A stretch of DNA of 64,000 nucleotides. Source: Acrocarpospora catenulata. Lineage in GTDB: Bacteria; Actinomycetota; Actinomycetes; Streptosporangiales; Streptosporangiaceae. Within the stretch, counting starts at the first letter, position 1. Each line of letters begins with the position of its first letter. The stretch covers positions 250,069 to 314,068 of the forward strand of contig NZ_JAHCST010000001.1 in NCBI RefSeq assembly GCF_018476525.1. Direction: 5' to 3'. The notes beneath the pieces are model-generated. The model saw only the letters and a program-made list of their open reading frames with translations. It made no database searches and had not been told where the DNA came from. The position numbers and the translations under genes were made by a program. Positions 33,789 through 40,423 of the stretch are shown one piece after another.

Positions 33789-34469
33789 TCAGGGGCGGGC
33801 GGCCTCGATCAGGGATTCGATGAGGCGGTTGTCGGGGCCGCGTTCGGGGTGCCACTGGACGCCGATGGCGAAGCGGTGGGTCTGGAGTTCGATGGCTTCG
33901 ACGATCTGGTCGTCGGCCCAGGCCACGGCGAGGAGGTTGGTGCCGAGACGTTTGACGGCCTGGTGGTGGGGGGTGGTGACCTCGATGCGTTCGCCGAGGG
34001 CTTTGCCGGTTTTGCTGGAGACGCTGATGGTGACCGGGTGACGGCTGGTGTGACGGTCGTGGCCGACGACCTCGGGGAGCCAGGGGATGAGGGCGCCGCC
34101 CTGGGCGACGTTGAGCATGTGCATGCCGCGGGAGACGCCGAGCAAGGGGAGGCCGGCGGCGATGGCGGCACGGGTCAAGGCGAGTTCGAAGCGGTCACGG
34201 TGGGTCTGGGGTTCGTCCACCCGGGGCTCGCGGGGCTCGCCGTACAGGCCGGGGTCGAGGTCGGCGCCGCCGGCCAGGATGAGGGCGTCCAGGCCGCGCA
34301 GATAGTCCTCGGCGCCGGAGGGACCGAGCGGGGGGATCAGCACCGGCAGGCCGCCTGCCTTCTCGACCGCGCGCGCGTACGCCTGCGGAGAGAGCACCGC
34401 CTCCCGGACCCAGGCGCCCCAGCGGGCGGCCTCCAGATAGGTGGTGATGCCTACGATCGGTCGGGGCAT
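33789..34469 (-). CDS. class I glutamine amidotransferase-like protein (C26/PuuD type) with Ser for Cys
   Basis: 226 residues with the peptidase C26 layout: PIVGITTYLEAARWG at the start, DALILAGGADLDPGLYG, the elbow segment LLGVSRGMHMLNVAQGG, and IGVQWHPER near the end. The family nucleophile is the Cys of GICRG; here codon 113 (bases 34131-34133 on the plus strand) is TCC, Ser. His and Glu of WHPE remain. The protein may be an inactive paralogue or use Ser poorly. ATG at 34469 has GGAGAA six bases upstream. Family placement is firm, activity doubtful. Confidence 0.8.
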   Translation of the reverse strand: MPRPIVGITTYLEAARWGAWVREAVLSPQAYARAVEKAGGLPVLIPPLGPSGAEDYLRGLDALILAGGADLDPGLYGEPREPRVDEPQTHRDRFELALTRAAIAAGLPLLGVSRGMHMLNVAQGGALIPWLPEVVGHDRHTSRHPVTISVSSKTGKALGERIEVTTPHHQAVKRLGTNLLAVAWADDQIVEAIELQTHRFAIGVQWHPERGPDNRLIESLIEAARP

Positions 34470-34819
34470 GCTGTTCTCCAGGTATTCGCGTCGGCTAGCC
34501 CATCATGGCGCACACGATTTCGGTTTTGTCACGTATCTCATGGATCAGTGGCACCATCCTCCACCGACGCGAATTTTCTTCATGTTCGATGTCCGAAATT
34601 TACAGAACCAGAACCACGGAGCATGACGGGCTCGTTACGCAGCGTACGTATTCGCACCACCTTGCAGGGAAACAGTTGTGACGCCCGAGTGCGAGTGGAA
34701 GACTCCGAAATGAGTGTCCGGTTGAGCCGGGGCCGCCGGCGCTCATCACCCGGAACCGTCAGGGAGGTGGATCGACACGACCGGAGAGGCTTTCCGGTCA
34801 CCAAGGGTGGGACACACAC
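34470..34819. other. long promoter region of the flavohemoglobin gene
   Basis: 350 nt, more AT-rich than its surroundings between 34500 and 34620. Open frames across it lack ribosome sites and codon bias. It includes an inverted pair CGTACGTA near 34644 and the amidotransferase-like gene's ribosome site. A nitric-oxide-responsive operator would be expected before a flavohemoglobin gene, but I cannot identify one with confidence. Confidence 0.4.
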
Positions 34820-35935
34820 ATGTCGCTGAATCCGCGCCTCGTCAAGGAGAGTTTCTCCCTCATCGAGCCCGTCGCGGACAAGGCCGCCGCGTACTTTTAC
34901 GGTCGCCTTTTCGCGGAAAATCCGCACTTAAGGGGAATGTTTCCCCCGGCAATGGACGTGCAACGTGACCGCCTTTTCGGCGCGCTCACCCGCATCGTCT
35001 GGATGCTCGACAGCCCGGACACCTTGGGGGGGTACCTGGGTCAGCTGGGGCGGGACCACCGCAAGTACGGCGTCGTGGCCGAGCACTACACCGCCGTCGG
35101 CAACGCGCTGCTGGCCACCATCAGGCGCTTCGCCGCCGAGGTGTGGAACAGCGAGATCGAGGCCGCCTGGGTGGCCGCGTACACGGCGGCGGCCGACATC
35201 ATGATCGGCTCGGCCGACGCCGACGCCGGAGTCTCCCCGGCCTGGTGGCTGGCCGAGGTGCTCAACCACGAGCGCCGGGCGCCCGACCTCGCGGTGCTGA
35301 CGCTCCGCCCGGGCCAGCCCCTGGGCTTCACCGCCGGCCAGTACGTCAACGTGCAGACCGCCCGCTGGCCCCGGGTCTGGCGCACCTTCTCCATCGCCAA
35401 CGCCCCCCGGTCAGACAACACCATCAGACTGCACGTACGCTCCCTGCCCGGCGGCTGGGTCAGCAGCACGCTGGTCCAGCACACCCGGATCGGCGACCAG
35501 GTGCTGCTCGGCCCCCCGGTCGGCACCATGGCCGTCACCGACTCCGACCGCGACATGCTCTGCGTCGCGGGAGGCACCGGCCTGGCCCCGCTGAAGGCGA
35601 TCATCGAGCAGGTCATCGCCTCCGGCCGCCGCCGCGCCATCCACCTGCTGGTGGGCGCCCGCCACGCCACCGACCTGTACGACATGCCCGACCTGGTACG
35701 CATGGAGTCCGGTTACCCGTGGCTGCGCGTGGTCCCCGTGGTTTCCGACGAACCCGCGTACGACGGACTGCGCGGCAACCTGCCCGAAGTGATGGAGCGC
35801 TTCCACACCTGGACCGAGCACGAGGTCTACGTCTGCGGCCCGGCCGGCATGGTCAACGAGACGGTACGGCGCCTGCAGAACTCGGGGGTGCCCCTCAACC
35901 GCATCCACCGCGATGCCATTCAGGGAGAACCGTAA
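34820..35935 (+). CDS. hmp: flavohemoglobin (globin + FAD/NAD reductase)
   Basis: 371 residues. The globin part (1 to about 135) has B10 Tyr in AAAYFYGRLF, the proximal-His region GRDHRKYGVVAEHY, and NALLATIRRFAAEVW. The reductase part has the FAD motif RTFSIANAP (RxYS type with Phe for Tyr), GxxGQY-like GFTAGQYVNV, the NAD loop VAGGTGLAPLKAII and the tail EVYVCGPAGMV. It should detoxify nitric oxide to nitrate using NADH. Actinobacterial flavohemoglobins are often this short form. ATG at 34820 has GGGTGGG upstream. An NO-dioxygenase role is inferred from the family. Confidence 0.87.
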   Translation: MSLNPRLVKESFSLIEPVADKAAAYFYGRLFAENPHLRGMFPPAMDVQRDRLFGALTRIVWMLDSPDTLGGYLGQLGRDHRKYGVVAEHYTAVGNALLATIRRFAAEVWNSEIEAAWVAAYTAAADIMIGSADADAGVSPAWWLAEVLNHERRAPDLAVLTLRPGQPLGFTAGQYVNVQTARWPRVWRTFSIANAPRSDNTIRLHVRSLPGGWVSSTLVQHTRIGDQVLLGPPVGTMAVTDSDRDMLCVAGGTGLAPLKAIIEQVIASGRRRAIHLLVGARHATDLYDMPDLVRMESGYPWLRVVPVVSDEPAYDGLRGNLPEVMERFHTWTEHEVYVCGPAGMVNETVRRLQNSGVPLNRIHRDAIQGEP

Positions 35936-35986
35936 GGGACGACATCCGCAGAGCGGGCACCTGATCGGCGCGTCGGCTGGCACCAT

Positions 35987-36028
35987 GGGCATCATGGGGG
36001 GCATCCCGGAGGGGCATCACGGGGCATC
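35987..36028 (+). repeat. four GGGCATC direct repeats
   Basis: GGGCATC occurs at 35987, 35999, 36012 and 36022 (spacings 12, 13 and 10 nt), the last two within a GGGGCATCAC tandem. They lie 30-70 nt before the minigene upstream of the MoaD-like gene. They could bind a regulator or be a simple-sequence expansion. Confidence 0.4.
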
Positions 36029-36056
36029 ACGCGCCGACGCGTTGGAGGGCTATCCC

Positions 36057-36095
36057 ATGAAGACACCGGCCGTGATCCGAATGGTGGTTCGATAG
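36057..36095 (+). CDS. 12-codon minigene in frame with the MoaD-like gene
   Basis: ATG at 36057 has an excellent ribosome site (TTGGAGGG, seven bases upstream). It encodes MKTPAVIRMVVR and stops at TAG 36093-36095, directly followed by the ATG of the MoaD-like gene in the same frame. The downstream ATG has no ribosome site of its own, so it probably depends on ribosomes ending the minigene. Alternatively the TAG is a nonsense mutation inside a longer original gene. Confidence 0.55.
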   Translation: MKTPAVIRMVVR

Positions 36096-36404
36096 ATGGC
36101 CAGGCCCGTCACGCTGGTCACGTTCGTGCTGCCCAGCACGCTCCGCCACTGGGTCGGCGACCGTACCGAGGTCAAGGTCTTCGCCGTCGCCGCCGCGGGC
36201 GACGACCTGCCGACCCTGGGCGGCGCGCTGGAGGCGCTCCGCCGTACCCATCCCTTGCTGGAGGAACGCCTGCGCGACGAGTACGGCGGTCTGCGGCGGC
36301 ACATCGGCATCTTCGTCTGCGGCGAGAACGCGCGCCGCCTGGGCGGCCTCAGATGCGCGCTCCCGCCGGGGGCCGAGGTCTACGTGCTCCCGGCCCTGGC
36401 CTGA
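36096..36404 (+). CDS. MoaD/ThiS-like ubiquitin-fold protein lacking GlyGly
   Basis: 102 residues with the beta-grasp pattern of MoaD-like sulfur carriers: TLVTFVLPSTLRHWVGDRTE, a helix with LGGALEALRRTHPLLEERLR, and GIFVCGENARRLGG followed by LPPGAEVYVLPALA. Functional sulfur carriers end in Gly-Gly for adenylation and thiocarboxylation; this one stops at ALA, so it cannot act that way without processing. It follows the minigene with no gap. No moaE, thiF or sulfurtransferase gene is nearby. A protein-protein role is a guess. Confidence 0.6.
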   Translation: MARPVTLVTFVLPSTLRHWVGDRTEVKVFAVAAAGDDLPTLGGALEALRRTHPLLEERLRDEYGGLRRHIGIFVCGENARRLGGLRCALPPGAEVYVLPALA

Positions 36405-36412
36405 TCAGACCG

Positions 36413-37123
36413 TCAGGGGGAGACGCGCCCGTTGGCGTTGAAGGCGGCGTGGGTGAGGGGCATCAGCTCCGCCCACAGGGCCTCCATCTTCTCCGCCACC
36501 ATCTCGATCTCCCGCTGCGGGAAGGTCGGCACGGTCGCCCGCTCGTCCCTGGTGCGCAGCGACAGGAAGTGCATCAGCGCGCGGGCGTTGCAGGTGGCGT
36601 ACATGGAGGAGTAGAGGCCGACCGGCAGCACCGCGCGGGCCACCTCCCGGGCGACGCCCGCCTCCAGCATGCGCTGGTAGGCCGCGTACGACTCCCGGTA
36701 GGACGCCTCCATGGTCTCGGCCACCAGGGCGTGCTGCTCGTCGGTGCCGTCCACGAACTCGTACTTGCCCGGCCGCCCCCGCTGCACGAGCTTGCGATCC
36801 CGGCCGGGCACGTAGAAGACCGGCTGGAGCTCCCGGTACCGCCCGCTCTCCTCGTTGTACGACCACACCCGGTGCCGGTGGAACTCCCGGAACACGAAGA
36901 TGGGCGCGCTGATGAAGAAGGTCATCGAGTTGTGCTCGAACGGGCTGCCGTGCCGGTCCCGCATGAGGAAGTTGATCAGTCCCTTGGACCGCTCGGGGTC
37001 CTTGTGGAGTTCCTCCAGGGACTGTTCCCCCGCCGTCGAGACCCGGGCCGCCCACAGCACGTCCGTGTCGGACGCGCTGTGCTTGACCAGCTCGACGGTC
37101 ACCTCACTCTGGATCTTTACCAT
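36413..37123 (-). CDS. thyX: flavin-dependent thymidylate synthase
   Basis: 236 residues. Methylates dUMP to dTMP with methylene-tetrahydrofolate, using FAD and NADPH. The ThyX signature RHRxxSxNxxSxRY is exact at residues 83-96 (RHRVWSYNEESGRY); HGSPFEHNSMTFFISAP and the late LRTRDERATVPTFPQREI are also family-typical. ATG at 37123 stands seven bases after TAGGCT without a ribosome site, so the message is probably leaderless. A terminator for the ABC operon lies immediately upstream. Essential for DNA synthesis unless thyA is also present. Confidence 0.95.
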   Translation of the reverse strand: MVKIQSEVTVELVKHSASDTDVLWAARVSTAGEQSLEELHKDPERSKGLINFLMRDRHGSPFEHNSMTFFISAPIFVFREFHRHRVWSYNEESGRYRELQPVFYVPGRDRKLVQRGRPGKYEFVDGTDEQHALVAETMEASYRESYAAYQRMLEAGVAREVARAVLPVGLYSSMYATCNARALMHFLSLRTRDERATVPTFPQREIEMVAEKMEALWAELMPLTHAAFNANGRVSP

Positions 37124-37144
37124 GACATTCAGCCTAGAAGAAGA

Positions 37145-37167
37145 TCGCGGGCCTGGGCGGCCCGCGA
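37145..37167 (-). terminator. terminator of the ABC operon upstream of thyX
   Basis: CGCGGGCC at 37146-37153 pairs with GGCCCGCG at 37159-37166 across TGGGC, extended one base by T/A. On the minus strand it is followed by the pyrimidine-rich TCTTCTTCT. It lies 13 nt after the permease stop and directly before the thyX -10 box. Confidence 0.75.
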
Positions 37168-37179
37168 CCCCCCTCAGGC

Positions 37180-37968
37180 TCAGGTGATGTCGCGCTTGGT
37201 CGTGGTGAGGTTGGCCACCACGGCGAACAGCACCGCGTACCCGACCAGCAGCAGTGCGCCGCCCCACGCGGGCAGCAGCTGGGACTCGCCGAGCCCGGTG
37301 TCGATGTCGATGCTCATCAGCGCCTGCGTGCCCCCGCCGGGCAGCCACTTGCCGACCCCCTGGAGGGCCGGGATGGCCGCGAAGATCGACTCGATCACGT
37401 ACGCCCAGACGATGCCGCCGATCAGCGCCGCGATCTGGTTGCGGATGAGGGCGCCCAGGCCGATGCCGAACATCGCGTACAGCGCCAGCGAGGCGACCAC
37501 ACCGATCGCGATCTGCGGCACCCGGCTCTCGGTGAAGCTGACCTCGCCGCCCGCGATCAGCACGGCGGTCACCGCGACCACGCCCACGACCACCAGCGCG
37601 ACCACGGCGAAGAGCAGGCCCACCAGCACGCCGGCGCCCAGCTTGGCGGCGATCACCCGGCCACGCCGGGGGGTGGTGAGGAAGGTGCCGGTGATGGTCT
37701 GGTACCGGTACTCGCTGGTCATCATGATGATCCCGAGGATCATCGTGAAGATGGTGCCGCTGGAGCCGACCGACAGCGCCATCTGGAGCCAGCTGGGGTC
37801 CTCCAGACCGGGCAGCCCGGGGGCGGCGCCGTTCTGCGGCGTGTCGCCGGCGAAGGCGATGATGAAGAACAGGTTGAGGCCGACCAGCAGCAGCATCACG
37901 ATGAGCATGGCCCACCAGATGCGGGTGGTGAACAGCTTCTGGAGCTCGGCGCGGATCAGGGCGGTCAT
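37180..37968 (-). CDS. ABC-2 type permease
   Basis: 262 residues with about six helices in the ABC2_membrane_2 pattern: LIRAELQKLFTTRIWWAMLI at the start, MILGIIMMTSEYRYQTITGTFLTTPRR (typical RYxTxxxxLxTPRR turn), IAAKLGAGVLVGLLFAVVAL, and the periplasmic GVGKWLPGGGTQAL loop. ATG at 37968 overlaps the ATPase stop (ATGA). With the ATPase it forms a two-gene exporter of unknown cargo, of the bacitracin or lantibiotic-resistance type. Confidence 0.85.
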   Translation of the reverse strand: MTALIRAELQKLFTTRIWWAMLIVMLLLVGLNLFFIIAFAGDTPQNGAAPGLPGLEDPSWLQMALSVGSSGTIFTMILGIIMMTSEYRYQTITGTFLTTPRRGRVIAAKLGAGVLVGLLFAVVALVVVGVVAVTAVLIAGGEVSFTESRVPQIAIGVVASLALYAMFGIGLGALIRNQIAALIGGIVWAYVIESIFAAIPALQGVGKWLPGGGTQALMSIDIDTGLGESQLLPAWGGALLLVGYAVLFAVVANLTTTKRDIT

Positions 37969-38870
37969 TGCGCGGCCTCCGCGGCGACCGGCTCCCCGGT
38001 CAGTTCGAGGAACACTTTCTGCAGGTCGGATCGTTCGTGGGCGACCTCGGTGAGCAGCACCTTGTGGTCGAGGGCCAGTTGCCCGATGGTCTCGGCCTCC
38101 AGGCCGTACACCCGGAGCAGGCCGGGTTCCACCTTTTCGACCCGGGCTCCCGCCTCTTCCAGGGCGGGGGCGAAGTCGGCCGTGGTGCGGACCCGGACGG
38201 CGCTCTCCCCGTTCTGGGTGAGCTCGGCCAGGGTGCCCTGCCGTACCAGCCTGCCCTTGGCGATGATCACGACGTTGTCCACGGTCTGCTCGACCTCGGC
38301 CAGCACGTGGCTGGAGACCAGGACGGCCGCGCCCTGGTCGTGGGCCAGGTGGCGGAGGAAGCCGCGCAGCCACTGGATGCCCGCCGGGTCCAGGCCGTTG
38401 GCGGGCTCGTCCAGGATGTAGATCTTCGGGTTGCCCAGCAGCGCCCCGCCCAGGGCCAGGCGCTGGCGCATGCCGAGGGAGAAGCCGCCGACCCGCTTGC
38501 CCGCCGCATCGGCCAGGCCGACCTGCTCCAGCGCCTCGTCGGCCCGGGTGGCGGGCAGACCGGCGGCGGTGCACATGATGCGCAGGTGGTTGCGGGCCGT
38601 ACGGCCCGGGTGGAAGCTCGTGGCCTCAAGCACGGCGCCCACCTCGTTGAGCGGGTGCGCCAGGGAGGCGTAGCGCTGACCGTTGACCAGGGCTTCCCCG
38701 GCATCGGGGGTGACCAGGCCGAGCAGCGACCGGAGGGTAGTGGTCTTGCCCGCACCGTTGGGGCCGAGGTAACCGGTGACGGTCCCGGCCTCCACGGTGA
38801 AGGAGACGTCGTCGACGGCCCGCACCGGGCCGAAAGATTTGGCTAGATTTCTGATCTCAATGGCAGTCAT
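37965..38870 (-). CDS. ABC transporter ATPase (BcrA/DrrA-like)
   Basis: 301 residues with Walker A GPNGAGKT, signature FSLGMRQRLALGGALLG, Walker B IYILDEPANGLDP and switch SSHVLAEVEQ. The 80-residue C-terminal extension after VRQGTLAELTQ ends LQKVFLELTG, as in BcrA-like exporters. Translation is coupled to the downstream permease. The start has GATAAT nine bases upstream and no ribosome site. It diverges from the PhyH oxygenase gene across 83 nt. Confidence 0.88.
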   Translation of the reverse strand: MTAIEIRNLAKSFGPVRAVDDVSFTVEAGTVTGYLGPNGAGKTTTLRSLLGLVTPDAGEALVNGQRYASLAHPLNEVGAVLEATSFHPGRTARNHLRIMCTAAGLPATRADEALEQVGLADAAGKRVGGFSLGMRQRLALGGALLGNPKIYILDEPANGLDPAGIQWLRGFLRHLAHDQGAAVLVSSHVLAEVEQTVDNVVIIAKGRLVRQGTLAELTQNGESAVRVRTTADFAPALEEAGARVEKVEPGLLRVYGLEAETIGQLALDHKVLLTEVAHERSDLQKVFLELTGEPVAAEAAQ

Positions 38871-38953
38871 CGCCAGAGAATTATCTTCGCAAGATCAGCG
38901 CGTTGTCCTCCTACTTGAAGACGATATGTTATGACGTTCCTGGGAGGGCAATA

Positions 38954-39679
38954 ATGATCGATTTCTACCAGGAGAACGGGTACCTGCTGGTCAAGGGCCT
39001 CCTCACCAAGGAGGAGGCGGCGGCGTACCGGGCGGAGTGCCACGCGCTGCTGGCCCGGTTGCGGCCGGTGGACCCGACCTGGGGCAGCGCCCGCGCGCTG
39101 ACCCCCACCGCCACCGAGTTGCGCCACTGCCACGACGCCCAGTTCTGCTCGGCCGCCTTCGCCCGGCTGATGCTGGACCCGCGCTTCACCGACGTGGCCG
39201 CCGCCGTGATGGGCACCGAGAACGTGCAGCTGCACCACACCAAGATCTTCGTGAAGCCGCCGGAGAAGGGTTCCCCCTTCCCCATGCACCAGGACGCCGC
39301 CCACTTCCCGCACACCCGCCACACCCTCGGCGCCGCCATCTTCCACCTCGACGACGCCCCCTTGGAGAAGGGCTGCGTCCGCCTCCTCCCCGGCAGCCAC
39401 AAGCAGGGCCCCCTCCCGCACATCGAGGAGGGCGGCTGGCACCTGCCGCTCGCCGACTGGCCCCTGGAGGCGGCAGTGCCCATCGAAGCCGAGGCCGGTG
39501 ACGTGCTCTTCTTCAACTACCTCACCGTGCACGGCTCCGGCCTCAACACCTCGCCGGAGGCCCGCACCACCTTTCTGGTCCAGTTCCGCGACCCCGAGGA
39601 CCTGCCGGCCGACGACGTGCACCGCTCCCGGGGCCAGGGCATGATGCTGCGCGGCGTCGACCCCACGGCCAGAGGGTAG
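38954..39679 (+). CDS. phytanoyl-CoA dioxygenase (PhyH) family oxygenase
   Basis: 241-residue Fe(II)/2-oxoglutarate-dependent oxygenase. The metal triad is seen as HxD in FPMHQDAAHF and the distal His in LTVHGSGLNTS, with the 2-oxoglutarate Arg candidate in SPEARTTFLVQF. The N-terminal FYQENGYLLVKGLLTKEEA is typical of the family. ATG at 38954 has GGGAGGG five bases upstream. PhyH enzymes hydroxylate lipids, natural products or small osmolytes; the ectoine hydroxylase signature was not seen. The substrate is unknown. Confidence 0.85.
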   Translation: MIDFYQENGYLLVKGLLTKEEAAAYRAECHALLARLRPVDPTWGSARALTPTATELRHCHDAQFCSAAFARLMLDPRFTDVAAAVMGTENVQLHHTKIFVKPPEKGSPFPMHQDAAHFPHTRHTLGAAIFHLDDAPLEKGCVRLLPGSHKQGPLPHIEEGGWHLPLADWPLEAAVPIEAEAGDVLFFNYLTVHGSGLNTSPEARTTFLVQFRDPEDLPADDVHRSRGQGMMLRGVDPTARG

Positions 39680-39735
39680 AAACGCCCATTAGGGTCTGAC
39701 CACATCCGGGTCCTGACCGGCGAACCTGAGATGTC

Positions 39736-40380
39736 ATGAAGAACAACCTGCTCAGCCACCACGACAGGACGGCGCCGGCGCTGTGGGCGCCCCTGGCGCT
39801 GTTGCTCTGCGGCGCGCTGCTGGGCCTGGCCTCGCGGACCGCGGTCTGGACCCGCGCCGACTTCCGCCTGGACACGCTGGTACGCGACCTGCGCACGCCC
39901 TGGCTGAACGACATCGCCTTCGGGCTGGACGTCGGTCTCGCGCCCCCGAAGGGGTTCGTGATCGCCGGGCTGCTGGCGGTCGTGCTGCTCGCCCGCAGGC
40001 GGACGCGCGACGCGGTGACCGTCGTCGCGGTGGTCGCCGTGGGCCAGGGCCTGAGCTCGCTGTTCAAGGCCCTGGTGGAGCGCCCCCGCCCGCCCGCCGA
40101 GTTCCAGCTCCTCGCCCAGCACGGCCACGACAGCTACCCCAGCGGGCACGTCTCCATGGCCGTGGTCCTGGTGATCGCCGTCGCCGTGCTCACCTATGGC
40201 ACGCGCTGGTTCTCCGTCACCGTGGCCGCCGGGATCCTCCTGGTGGTGGCCCAGGCCCTCGCCCGGCTCTACCTGGGTGTGCACTACCCGACGGACGTGA
40301 TCGGCTCCTGCCTGGTCGCCACGGCCGGCGCCCTGCTGGCCCTCGCCGCCTGCCGGAAACTGCCTCTGAAGCTGAGATAG
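39736..40380 (+). CDS. PAP2-family membrane phosphatase
   Basis: 214 residues with about six helices. The three phosphatase motifs are KALVERPRPP, YPSGHVS and ARLYLGVHYPTDV (the usual SR of motif three is AR here), containing the catalytic His pair. Substrates of this family include undecaprenyl pyrophosphate, phosphatidic acid and phosphatidylglycerophosphate. The gene precedes the NACHT gene by 44 nt in the same direction. A TAGGGT box lies about 40 nt upstream of the ATG. Confidence 0.85.
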   Translation: MKNNLLSHHDRTAPALWAPLALLLCGALLGLASRTAVWTRADFRLDTLVRDLRTPWLNDIAFGLDVGLAPPKGFVIAGLLAVVLLARRRTRDAVTVVAVVAVGQGLSSLFKALVERPRPPAEFQLLAQHGHDSYPSGHVSMAVVLVIAVAVLTYGTRWFSVTVAAGILLVVAQALARLYLGVHYPTDVIGSCLVATAGALLALAACRKLPLKLR

Positions 40381-40423
40381 CTGGGATACTCGCCGATGTC
40401 GGGGGATCGACCGTTCTGATCGA

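Noticed and set aside
34441-34819. short plus-strand frames before the flavohemoglobin gene
   Set aside because: No ribosome site, poor codon bias and overlap with the start of the divergent amidotransferase-like gene.
34469-34820. NsrR-type nitric oxide operator before the flavohemoglobin gene
   Set aside because: AT-rich segments exist, but none matches a known NsrR palindrome well enough to claim.
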